32,856 nucleotides of DNA from Bacillota bacterium (GTDB taxonomy: Bacteria > Bacillota > Clostridia > Eubacteriales > Eubacteriaceae): the NCBI GenBank assembly GCA_018903255.1, contig JAHIQT010000160.1, forward strand, positions 1 through 32,856, given 5' to 3'. Numbering within the stretch: position 1 is the stretch's first letter; every line of letters begins with the position of its first letter. A program made the translations under genes and the position numbers. Positions 24,483 to 30,853 of this stretch are shown piece by piece. The notes under the pieces were generated by a model that saw nothing but the letters and a program-made list of their open reading frames with translations, did no database searches and was not told where the DNA came from.

Positions 24483-24511
24483 AGTATAATAGAAATCGCA
24501 CTTTTTTACAA
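24483..24511 (-). promoter_or_regulatory. Sigma-A type promoter of the NYN-corA operon
   Basis: On the - strand: -35 TTGTAA (24506-24511), 17-nt spacer, -10 TATACT (24483-24488). It directs transcription into the NYN gene about 57 nt downstream. Confidence 0.7.
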
Positions 24512-24525
24512 CCAACAGCTACCAT

Positions 24526-24551
24526 AAAAAAAACTGATCATAATCGATCAG
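24526..24551 (-). terminator. Terminator downstream of the uracil permease
   Basis: On the - strand CTGATC and GATCAG form a stem around a 6-nt loop, followed by eight T. It separates the permease gene from the NYN promoter. Confidence 0.65.
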
Positions 24552-24561
24552 CTATTTCAGG

Positions 24562-24580
24562 TTGTCGGTACTAGGTTATG
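24562..24580 (+). repeat. Solo right-end fragment of the structured palindromic element
   Basis: TTGTCGGTACTAGGTTATG matches 18 of 19 positions with the right end and flank of copy 1 at 6224-6242. No left end or interior is nearby. It may be a remnant, or an unoccupied end sequence. Confidence 0.45.
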
Positions 24581-24600
24581 TTATTCTTTTTTTTGTGAGG

Positions 24601-24631
24601 TTCGTAGGGGCGGGTAAGCCGCCCCTACGAA
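24601..24631. repeat. GGGGCG-type palindrome, copy 3
   Basis: Perfect 13-bp arms, TTCGTAGGGGCGG (24601-24613) and CCGCCCCTACGAA (24619-24631), with a GTAAG loop. It shares GTAGGGGCG with the copy in acoC. It lies just after the uracil permease stop. Confidence 0.7.
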
Positions 24632-24648
24632 GCAGTTAAAACAAATAT

Positions 24649-25989
24649 TTAGGGTTGGTCGTAAAGATGTTCTTCTTCCCGGTCATTGGTCAGCTTTAGT
24701 TTATCCAGGATAAAGAAGATCAGGCTTAAAATCATCCCGACCACGGCGGCCAGAACCATGCCTTTGAGCTGAATACTGCCAAAGGTAACGGCGATGCCGG
24801 ATAATCCGACTACAAATACCACTGAAGTCAGAGCCAGATTACGGGATTTGCCATAATCGACCTGGGCATCAACTAGAATACGGATACCAGCGGCACCGAT
24901 CATCCCATATAAAAGGAAGGAAATCCCACCGATGACCGGTCCGGGAATGGTGGAGATCAGCATCGATAATTTACCAACAAAGGAACAAATAATCGAGATA
25001 ATCGCAGCTCCGGCAATAACCTGAACACTATAGACTTTGGTCACAGCCATAACGCCAATATTTTCACCATAGGTAGTGGTTGGTACAGAGCCAATTAAAC
25101 CAGACAACATTGTCGAAAAATTATCGGCAAACAAGGACCGGTGCAAACCGGGGTCTTTTAAGAGATCCCGTTCGACCACCTTGCTCGTAACAATCTGGTG
25201 ACCAATGTGCTCAGAAGCAATAACCAAAAGAACCGGTAAAATGATAATAATCGCTTCTAAATTAAATTGTGGCAATTGGAAGTTTGGCAGTGAAAACCAG
25301 GGCGCTTCAGCCACGGCAGCAAAGGTAGTCGGGCCAACCACACCGGTAATCAGGGCGGTCAGGTAACCGGCTACAATCGCGATCAGGATCGGAATCACCG
25401 CCAGAAATTTTCTAAACATAACCGAGCCAAAAACGGCAAAGGCCAGGGTGACCAGAAAAACAATTACATTTTCAGGAACGATCGCGGTGACGACCTGCTC
25501 ATATAAGCCAGTGGCGGTATCCAGGACATAAGTGGTGCTGCTGACAATCCCAGCGGTACTAGCAGCCGTATGAGCCAATTCAAGACCAATTAGCGCGACC
25601 ACCGGACCCATCGCCGCTGGTGGGAGCACCACGTTGATCCATTCAATCCCAAATTTATAAATGATCCCGGCCAGGATACAGCCGCACAAACCAACTACCA
25701 CAAAACCGCCGAGCGCATAAGAATAGCCCCAGGTGGCAATAACAATACCGGCGGGAGCTAAGAAGGCAAAACTGGAACCCAGATAAGCAGGCGCCTTACC
25801 CTTGGTAATAAACATAAATAATAAGGTACCGACACCATTCATAAAGAGTACGATGGCCGGGTTGATGCCAAAGAGGAAGGGCACTAAAACTGATGCGCCA
25901 AACATCGCAAACATATGCTGCAAGCTTAGCGGCACGAGCATATTTAATGGCACCTTCTCCTCCACTTGTATAATTCTTCGACTTTCCAA
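24649..25989 (-). CDS. uraA: Uracil permease (NCS2 family)
   Basis: A 446-residue membrane protein with about 12-14 hydrophobic segments. It belongs to the nucleobase NCS2 family, and motifs fit uracil permease: PLSLQHMFAMFGASVLVP near the N terminus, ASEHIGHQ and TTTYGENIG with the two Glu residues that bind uracil and couple protons in UraA. It would import uracil with protons. The start is TTG 25989, preceded by GGAGGA about 10 nt upstream. It is a single gene with its own promoter; no PyrR-type leader was recognised. Confidence 0.88.
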   Translation of the reverse strand: MESRRIIQVEEKVPLNMLVPLSLQHMFAMFGASVLVPFLFGINPAIVLFMNGVGTLLFMFITKGKAPAYLGSSFAFLAPAGIVIATWGYSYALGGFVVVGLCGCILAGIIYKFGIEWINVVLPPAAMGPVVALIGLELAHTAASTAGIVSSTTYVLDTATGLYEQVVTAIVPENVIVFLVTLAFAVFGSVMFRKFLAVIPILIAIVAGYLTALITGVVGPTTFAAVAEAPWFSLPNFQLPQFNLEAIIIILPVLLVIASEHIGHQIVTSKVVERDLLKDPGLHRSLFADNFSTMLSGLIGSVPTTTYGENIGVMAVTKVYSVQVIAGAAIISIICSFVGKLSMLISTIPGPVIGGISFLLYGMIGAAGIRILVDAQVDYGKSRNLALTSVVFVVGLSGIAVTFGSIQLKGMVLAAVVGMILSLIFFILDKLKLTNDREEEHLYDQP

Positions 25990-26025
25990 AAAAAATTTCC
26001 TCCATTCTTTTCATTTTCCTTTGAA

Positions 26026-26053
26026 ATTATAACACAGGAATGATGTGGAGCAA
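26026..26053 (-). promoter_or_regulatory. Promoter of the uracil permease gene
   Basis: On the - strand: -35 TTGCTC (26048-26053), 16-nt spacer, extended -10 TGTTATAAT with the hexamer at 26026-26031. Just upstream, TTATCCA/TGGATAA (26059-26065, 26072-26078) form an inverted repeat that could be an operator. Confidence 0.6.
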
Positions 26054-26112
26054 AGACTTTATCCAATTAAATGGATAATTATAAAAAAATATCAGAAGCG
26101 TCTTTGAGATTA

Positions 26113-26141
26113 TTTACCAGCTACCCATGCTATGTTACAAT
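26113..26141 (+). promoter_or_regulatory. Promoter of aroE-aroK
   Basis: -35 TTTACC (26113-26118), 17-nt spacer, extended -10 with TACAAT at 26136-26141. It is divergent from the uracil permease promoter. Confidence 0.55.
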
Positions 26142-26173
26142 GCAGATATAGTGATAAAATTTAAGGAGTGCAC

Positions 26174-27073
26174 ATGAGAATTTCAGTTGAAACAAAAATA
26201 TATGCCGTCATCGGCGACCCCATTGGCCAAAGCTTATCCCCGCAACTGCACAACGGATTATTCAAAGCAAACGCAGTCGATGCCCTATACCTGCCGATTG
26301 CGGTCAAATCGGAGGATTTAAAAAAACTGCTAGATGGCTTCAGACTGATGAATTTTGGCGGCTTCAACATCACCAAACCCCATAAAATGGAGATTATCGA
26401 GTATCTGGATCGTTTAGATCCGCTCGCTGAGAAAATTGGTGCGGTGAATACGGTGGTTTATCAGGACAAACAAATGATCGGTTACAATACCGACGGCTTT
26501 GGCTTTATTAAATCGATTGAGGAAAAAATTAGTAAAATCCCCAAAGAAAGGTTGACGATTCTGATTTTAGGCTGTGGCGGTGCCGTTAAATCGGTGGCCA
26601 TGGCTTTGGCCGATTGGGGGATCAAAAAAGTCATCATTGCCAACCGAACAGCAGCAAAAGCCGAGGCGCTGGTAAAGCTGATTAATAAGAGTTGGCCTGG
26701 GAAAGCGGAGGCGATTTCAATGGCACCAGAGGCGCTAAAAAAAGCTGTCGATGCCGCCGCGGTGGTGGTTAACGGTACCAGTGTCGGGATGGCCGATAGC
26801 GCTTTGCAATCGCCGCTAGCTAAAGCATTGCTAAAAAAAGAGTTGTTGGTATATGATATGATCTATAGCCCGCCGGTCACACAACTGTTAAAAGATGCCA
26901 AAGAAATTGGTGCCCAAACCCAGAATGGATTGGATATGCTCTTGTACCAGGGTCTGCTGGCCTTTGAATTATGGACCGGAATTTTTCCCGATCCGTCAGC
27001 AGGCAAAAAATTATTGGAGGAAAATTCAGAGGGAAATTCAGAGCAAAAATTGTTGAAAGAAGGAATAAAATAA
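26174..27073 (+). CDS. aroE: Shikimate dehydrogenase
   Basis: A 299-residue NADP-dependent reductase of 3-dehydroshikimate in the chorismate pathway. Substrate-binding residues are in GQSLSPQLHN (S20, S22); the catalytic lysine is K71 in NITKPHK; GAVNTVV and GYNTDGFGF follow; the Rossmann loop is GCGGAVKSVAMAL; and NGLDMLLYQG closes the fold. Start ATG 26174 follows AAGGAG; a GTG at 26168 lies inside it. About 20 residues longer than typical AroE because of a charged, Glu/Lys-rich C-terminal tail. It is followed directly by aroK. Confidence 0.93.
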   Translation: MRISVETKIYAVIGDPIGQSLSPQLHNGLFKANAVDALYLPIAVKSEDLKKLLDGFRLMNFGGFNITKPHKMEIIEYLDRLDPLAEKIGAVNTVVYQDKQMIGYNTDGFGFIKSIEEKISKIPKERLTILILGCGGAVKSVAMALADWGIKKVIIANRTAAKAEALVKLINKSWPGKAEAISMAPEALKKAVDAAAVVVNGTSVGMADSALQSPLAKALLKKELLVYDMIYSPPVTQLLKDAKEIGAQTQNGLDMLLYQGLLAFELWTGIFPDPSAGKKLLEENSEGNSEQKLLKEGIK

Positions 27074-27074
27074 G

Positions 27075-27602
27075 ATGTCAAGTGCTAAACAATCGATTGC
27101 CCTGATTGGTTTTATGGCAACCGGAAAATCGACCATCGGCCCGCTGCTGGCGCAGGAACTGGAATTTGAATTGATTGACACCGATGCGCTGGTAGAAGCC
27201 GAGATCGGCATGTCGGTAGCTGACATTTTTAGCCAGTTAGGCGAAGAGGCCTTTCGCGATGCCGAACATCAGGCGCTAAAAAAGGCCTTGAGTATCAAAA
27301 ATCGAGTGATTTCTACTGGCGGCGGGATGATTCTCTTTAAAAGGAATCGTAAATTATTGGCTGACCAGGCATTTGTGGTCAGTCTGTCAGCCCAGCCAGA
27401 AACCATCTATCAACGGGTCAAAGATGATGACACCAGGCCCTTACTTAAATGTCAAGATCCACTCTTGCGAATCAGACAAATGCTGGCCGAGCGGCAGCAT
27501 TATTACGACGCGTGTGATTTTAAGATTTCAACCGAAAACTGGTCGGCTGAAGATTGTTGTCAGAAAATTAAAGCAGCTTTTTATTTGAAGTATAATGAGT
27601 GA
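27075..27602 (+). CDS. aroK: Shikimate kinase
   Basis: A 175-residue kinase that phosphorylates shikimate at the 3-hydroxyl. Walker A GFMATGKST (12-20), shikimate-binding DTD (35-37), STGGG and the lid segment DDTRPLLK with its Arg are present. It starts one base after the aroE stop, so the two enzymes of consecutive steps are coupled. No + strand terminator with a T-run is obvious downstream; the hairpin at 27708-27731 mainly serves the opposite strand. Confidence 0.93.
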   Translation: MSSAKQSIALIGFMATGKSTIGPLLAQELEFELIDTDALVEAEIGMSVADIFSQLGEEAFRDAEHQALKKALSIKNRVISTGGGMILFKRNRKLLADQAFVVSLSAQPETIYQRVKDDDTRPLLKCQDPLLRIRQMLAERQHYYDACDFKISTENWSAEDCCQKIKAAFYLKYNE

Positions 27603-27707
27603 AGTGTAGTGATTGAAGCATAGTGGATGAAGGATCATGAAAATTGAATCATTGTTCTGGAGATGATGGTTTAATCAAAATAAAGGATCGGCAAACCTGG
27701 ACAAAAA

Positions 27708-27731
27708 AACACCGATCATCTGATCGGTGTT
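27708..27731 (-). terminator. Terminator of the small Cys protein gene
   Basis: 11-bp arms AACACCGATCA (27708-27718) and TGATCGGTGTT (27721-27731). On the - strand the stem runs into seven T. Confidence 0.8.
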
Positions 27732-27737
27732 GCGCGA

Positions 27738-27986
27738 TTATTTCATAGCCTTGAGATCACAAATATAGCAATCGGTCAGTCGCTGAACGGCTTCGGGATT
27801 TTTAACCGGCCAGGTGGTTTCAAGTGCCTCGCAATGCCCCATAGAGGTTGCTTCATCAAATACAAAATCAATACAGCCGTTACATTTTTTATCGCGCGTT
27901 TTTTTAATTAATTCCAGGACCGACTCATTTACAAATTCTCTGAATTCCTTATAAGCGATTGTTTTATGGTTTTCAAACATGCTCAT
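27738..27986 (-). CDS. Small cysteine-containing protein of unknown function
   Basis: An 82-residue soluble protein, not recognised. Five cysteines are arranged as CNGC near residue 38, a single Cys near 54, and CYIC near the C terminus, spacing that could bind zinc or an Fe-S cluster. The N-terminal half is a likely amphipathic helix. ATG 27986 is chosen with AAGGTGA about 5 nt upstream. A promoter candidate (TTGTTT, 16 nt, TACTAT) lies at 28067-28094 and a strong terminator follows, so it is a free-standing gene. Confidence 0.7.
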   Translation of the reverse strand: MSMFENHKTIAYKEFREFVNESVLELIKKTRDKKCNGCIDFVFDEATSMGHCEALETTWPVKNPEAVQRLTDCYICDLKAMK

Positions 27987-28066
27987 CACTTCACCTTGCT
28001 TTCTGGAAATAGATTATTGGAAAGGGTAGGAGGTTCTCGATTTATAACCAATCCATTATTAACCTA

Positions 28067-28094
28067 ATAGTACCCCATAAATACAAAAAAACAA
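28067..28094 (-). promoter_or_regulatory. Promoter candidate of the small Cys protein gene
   Basis: On the - strand: -35 TTGTTT (28089-28094), 16-nt spacer, -10 TACTAT (28067-28072). Confidence 0.4.
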
Positions 28095-28151
28095 GGTAAA
28101 ATTTTGTCGTGTTTTCATTTTTAGAAAATAATTCAAAATTAAAAAAAACAT

Positions 28152-28180
28152 TTGATATTTTTTTTAAGCTGTGTTATCAT
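28152..28180 (+). promoter_or_regulatory. Promoter candidate upstream of the tRNA repeat array
   Basis: -35 TTGATA (28152-28157), 17-nt spacer, -10 TATCAT (28175-28180) in an AT-rich stretch. It reads into the repeat array and the tRNAs more than 400 nt downstream. Confidence 0.55.
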
Positions 28181-28195
28181 TTATAGCAGTGTCTT

Positions 28196-28657
28196 GTGAA
28201 TCGCTTAGTTATGACGCATGTATCGGAAATCTTTACAAACAACAAAATATACTTTTATTTTACGCCGAAGTGATGGAATTGGCATAAGCAGAGAACCCAA
28301 ATGACGCTTTATCCCGATTTCTAAGCAGAAATCGGTCGGAAGTTGAGCGAAAGCGAAACGACAGTGATAAAGCTAACGCATTTTTATTAAAAACTCATCC
28401 ACTAAGGATGAAAAGAGTTTTTAATAAAAATACGATCCGAATGATTTGGTGTGAATCGCTTAGTTATGACTCAAGTGTCGGAAATCTTTATAAACAACAA
28501 AATATACTTTTATTTACGCCGAAGTGATGGAATTGGCATAAGCAGAGAACCCAAATCTTTGATTTGGTGTGAATCGCTTAGTTATGACTCATGTGTCGGA
28601 AATCTTTACAAACAACAAAATATACTTTTATTTTACGCCGAAGTGATGGAATTGGCA
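28196..28657 (+). repeat. Tandem array: three copies of the tRNA-Leu upstream region with 21 nt of tRNA
   Basis: Copies start at 28196, 28451 and 28569 with GTGAATCGCTTAGTTATGAC. Each continues through CGGAAATCTTTA, AACAACAAAATATAC and the first 21 nt of tRNA-Leu (28264-28284, 28518-28538, 28637-28657). In copies 1 and 2 the tRNA is cut in the D arm and followed by TAAGCAGAGAACCCAAAT; only copy 3 carries the whole tRNA. The unit is 118 bp (copy 2 to 3); the longer first interval is explained by an insertion at 28305-28444. Confidence 0.9.
28305..28444. mobile_element. Structured insertion in repeat copy 1, flanked by AATGA
   Basis: About 135-140 bp not present in the other repeat copies, flanked by AATGA (28300-28304 and 28440-28444), a possible target duplication. 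It contains GCTTTATC/GATAAAGC (28306-28313, 28366-28373) enclosing CCGATTTC/GAAATCGG (28314-28321, 28328-28335), then a 17-bp perfect stem (28380-28396, 28415-28431). No coding capacity. It looks like a miniature non-autonomous element. Confidence 0.6.
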
Positions 28658-28723
28658 GACGTGACGGACTCAAAATCCGTTGTGAGCAATCACGTGCGGG
28701 TTCGAGTCCCGCCTTCGGCACCA
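28637..28723 (+). tRNA. tRNA-Leu (anticodon CAA)
   Basis: Acceptor stem GCCGAAG/CTTCGGC, anticodon loop CTCAAAA (anticodon CAA), a long class II variable arm (TGTGAGCAATCACG), T arm with GGTTCGAGTCC, and an encoded CCA end (28721-28723). It is preceded by the array of truncated copies of its own 5' end and lies 5 nt from tRNA-Lys. Confidence 0.95.
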
Positions 28724-28728
28724 CTATC

Positions 28729-28805
28729 GCTCCCTTAGCTCAGTTGGCTAGAGCACCTGACTCTTAATCAGGGTGTCCAGAGTTCGAGTCTCTGAGGGAG
28801 CACCA
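28729..28805 (+). tRNA. tRNA-Lys (anticodon CTT)
   Basis: Acceptor GCTCCCT/AGGGAGC, D arm AGCTCAGTTGGCTAGAGC, anticodon loop ACTCTTAATC with CTT, T loop GTTCGAGTC and encoded CCA. A truncated integrase gene pointing toward it starts about 110 nt downstream, so its 3' end was probably an integration site. Confidence 0.95.
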
Positions 28806-28817
28806 ATAATAGCGCAT

Positions 28818-28848
28818 AACAGAGCCGTTTATCGACTCTGTTTTTTTT
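28818..28848 (+). terminator. Terminator of the tRNA transcription unit
   Basis: AACAGAG (28818-28824) pairs with CTCTGTT (28836-28842), extended by CG/CG, followed by eight T. Confidence 0.8.
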
Positions 28849-28916
28849 ATTCCTAATTTAGAATACAGGCCATTTACGGTGCGTTATAGACATTAAGTGG
28901 CGATCAAAGTGGCGAT

Positions 28917-29126
28917 TTATTCCGGCCGTTTTATGTTCTTTTCGACATCACTAATGTCGTCGTGAACGTAAATTTTTGTCGTTGTTTCGATGGAAGCGTG
29001 ACCCAATAATTTTTGGAGTGTAAAAACATCAGTGCCGGTTTTGTAGAGTAACGTGCCATAGGTATGCCTAAGCTCATGCGGTGCCAGCTGAGGGATCTCT
29101 GGGTGTTTAGCTTTCAAGTCAGACAA
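28917..29126 (-). pseudogene. C-terminal fragment of a tyrosine recombinase (integrase)
   Basis: The readable product (about 69-79 residues) is the C-terminal catalytic end of a phage-type integrase: HELRHTYGTLLYKTG (Arg and His of the active site), LLGHASIETT and the nucleophile region TKIYVH. The N-terminal and first half of the catalytic domain are absent, so it cannot be active. Upstream, after an in-frame TGA, a promoter-like TATAAT, an ATG in another frame (MKRGGSS...) and GAGGAGG remain, which suggests an internal deletion that left the original gene start. It points toward tRNA-Lys, as integrases at tRNA attachment sites usually do. Confidence 0.8.
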
Positions 29127-29315
29127 GAAAACACTGTAATGAAGAACCTCCTCTTTTCATTAATAATTTGATTATACTACTTAATGTATAGCGTTGAAAT
29201 GATTAAGGAGAGTAAAATTTTAACATTGACCAATATAAGTTAATGAAAATCACCATTTATTAACAAGTGTTAAGAAAATGTGTTGCGTGTAAGGTGATTT
29301 AGAAGATAAAAAAGA

Positions 29316-29339
29316 AAAGCCGGTATTAATACCGGCTTT
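29316..29339 (-). terminator. Terminator of the DUF2335 gene
   Basis: A perfect 24-bp palindrome built from AAAGCCGGTAT and its complement. On the - strand it continues into TTCTTTTTT, 3 nt after the stop codon of the DUF2335 gene. The stretch 29127-29315 holds no other gene that I can see. Confidence 0.75.
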
Positions 29340-29342
29340 AAA

Positions 29343-29855
29343 TTATTCAACACTAGATTTTGTATCCTGTGATTTCTCTGTTCTTTCTGTTCGTTCTGAA
29401 CGGGTGCCGTAAATAAATGATGTCACGATGGATGCCAGGCTCGCACCGGTGATAAATGTTCCAGCAACAACAGCACCTTGGACAATTGCATAAATACCGC
29501 CAAGCGTTCCTGTCATGCCAATAATAAAAGCGAAAATAACGCCTAGGCGACTATCTTTGACATTTGAATGAATCGCTGTTTTTTCGAGATCCTGCCGATG
29601 CGATGCCTGGTTTTCTGCCATTGTTAATATTCGTTCGGCTGCTCCGGGGACGATTTCTTCATAGCCTTTAAGAATTCGTGGGTGTGGTAATGGTCCGGAG
29701 TAATACTCCTCCATGCTCATTTCCATCCGCATCATTATCGAAAGCAGTTCTTCCTTCGACTTTGTCTCTAATTCAGAAAGATCAATACAGTCGATTGTCT
29801 CGGTTTCGTTTTGATGGTTAACTAGATCAGTCTTTTTTTCTTTTGATTCTTCCAT
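29343..29855 (-). CDS. DUF2335 membrane protein
   Basis: A 170-residue protein of the DUF2335 family, of unknown function. The family core YYSGPLPHPRILKGYEEIVPGAAERILTMAENQASHR (residues about 51-87, quoted in parts: YYSGPLPHP, PGAAERILTMAE) precedes two membrane segments (about 105-127 and 130-153) and a charged tail. A long acidic, Glu/Lys-rich region precedes the core. The start is uncertain: ATG 29855 has its ribosome binding site 15 nt away, while TTG 29867 has AGAGAGG 3 nt away. It overlaps the preceding small gene, so the two are probably coupled. Confidence 0.78.
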   Translation of the reverse strand: MEESKEKKTDLVNHQNETETIDCIDLSELETKSKEELLSIMMRMEMSMEEYYSGPLPHPRILKGYEEIVPGAAERILTMAENQASHRQDLEKTAIHSNVKDSRLGVIFAFIIGMTGTLGGIYAIVQGAVVAGTFITGASLASIVTSFIYGTRSERTERTEKSQDTKSSVE

Positions 29856-30042
29856 TGTATTGATCAATCGCCTCTCTGAGATCTTTTCCCGTCACGCCCC
29901 AATCGGACTTTAATGCTCTGCAATCAGCTTTTTGTCCAGAAGTGCTATCGTTGTAGATATTGCGCGTGGATCTTAAGTCGATAGCTCGACCAAAACCTCT
30001 CAAAAAGCTTGGCTTTGCAAACAAAAAATCAGTTCTGTACAT
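29827..30042 (-). CDS. Small protein encoded upstream of and overlapping the DUF2335 gene
   Basis: A 71-residue basic protein, not recognised. It begins MYRTDFLFAKPSFLRGFGRAIDL and ends with GRIKRKKD; SDWGVTGKDLREAID near residues 47-61 is probably helical. The start has a very strong site, AAGGAGGTG, 7 nt upstream, and a TATAAT-type -10 box further up (-35 weak). Overlap with the DUF2335 gene suggests a two-gene unit whose products work together. Function unknown. Confidence 0.7.
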   Translation of the reverse strand: MYRTDFLFAKPSFLRGFGRAIDLRSTRNIYNDSTSGQKADCRALKSDWGVTGKDLREAIDQYNGRIKRKKD

Positions 30043-30198
30043 TTAAAACACCTCCTTGCAATGATTAGCATACATTATACTACAGCTTATCACTTTACTG
30101 AAAGAGTAATATATTGCTTCTATGGACAGATTATACCCAAAATATCTTAAAATTATAGGAATGAATTGTTAAACTTTAAATAATTTGGAAAGCGGATC

Positions 30199-30483
30199 TC
30201 AAGCAAACATGCTCAGGTAGATTTTTATAGTAGCATTACTTAAGCCTTTCTCATCGGTGTGTATTTCTTTGACTTCTCCGGTAATGTATGCGCCATCTTC
30301 AAGGTCAAAATCAAATAGTTTGTCCTCAAGGCTTTTTTTAATGTCCCCGTGCTCTTCATCACCCATAGTTGTAACTAATATAGTATCGCTTCGTGCATCG
30401 CCAATACAAATTTCAACGGGATCGCCAACTTTGAGATTTTTGAAATTGTTTTGTCGATTTCCTCCGCTTGAAGCCTGGGCTGA
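30199..30483 (-). pseudogene. Truncated HIRAN-like domain fragment
   Basis: An open frame of about 94 codons with no plausible start at its 5' end. It reads GGNRQNNFKNLKVGDPVEI..., then DTILVTTMGDEEHGDIKKSL and GAYITGEVKEIHTDEKG, ending SMFA and a stop. The pattern (NRQ, GDPVEI, ITGEVKEI) resembles a HIRAN domain, usually found with helicases or nucleases in DNA-repair and mobile contexts. The N-terminal part is missing and the frame runs into integrase-like sequence on the other strand at about 30458, so this is a rearrangement scar. The HIRAN call is by eye. Confidence 0.5.
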
Positions 30484-30532
30484 TCAGTGGCTGCAAATCT
30501 ATAAGGAAGATACTTTCAGTGAATGCGCATTG
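30458..30532 (+). pseudogene. Possible N-terminal integrase fragment
   Basis: On the + strand this reads FPPLEAWADQWLQIYKEDTFSE, similar to the core-binding (SAM-like) domain of phage integrases, which often read like WADEWLEIYK...VSE. It has no start and decays into hydrophobic residues. It may be the missing N-terminal part of the integrase whose C terminus lies at 28917-29126, now inverted. Tentative. Confidence 0.35.
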
Positions 30533-30778
30533 ATGTTTGTTTTTATTGATATTTTACTGTGTTGCGCTGTGGTGGTTCCAGAACTGCACCTGAATTGAAT
30601 GAAAAAATGGTTGTTTTTTAACCTGGTGCGAATATATTGGCTAAAGGAAGAAGCTTCTGGTTATGTTGAAATATAGAAAAGATCTCAAATGAAGTTATTT
30701 TTATGGATCTGTGCTTGAAGTTGATAATTGCGTAATTAACAATTTATTTGTCAATAAAAATAAAACGGGAGGTTTATA

Positions 30779-30835
30779 GTGATAAAAATCAGAGATAGTG
30801 ATAAAATAATAGAAAATATAAAGCCAATAAAATAA
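30779..30835 (+). CDS. Possible 18-residue leader peptide upstream of the HipA-like kinase
   Basis: GTG 30779 is preceded by CGGGAGG at 6-nt spacing and encodes MIKIRDSDKIIENIKPIK, ending 18 nt before the kinase start. A direct repeat ATAGTGATAAAA occurs at its start and again inside it. Too short to judge by coding bias. It may be a translated leader or a chance ORF in AT-rich DNA. The rest of 30600-30853 shows nothing else. Confidence 0.35.
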   Translation: MIKIRDSDKIIENIKPIK

Positions 30836-30853
30836 ATAGGACAGGAGTAAGGT

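Noticed and set aside
28196-28657. CRISPR array
   Set aside because: There are only three long repeats that contain tRNA sequence, no spacer pattern and no cas genes.
28451-28738. 95-codon frame across the tRNA repeats
   Set aside because: It runs through the repeats and the tRNA-Leu gene itself and cannot be a protein gene.
30257-30460. + strand frame before the integrase-like segment
   Set aside because: The low-complexity Ser-rich product is antisense to the HIRAN-like frame, which looks like real coding sequence.
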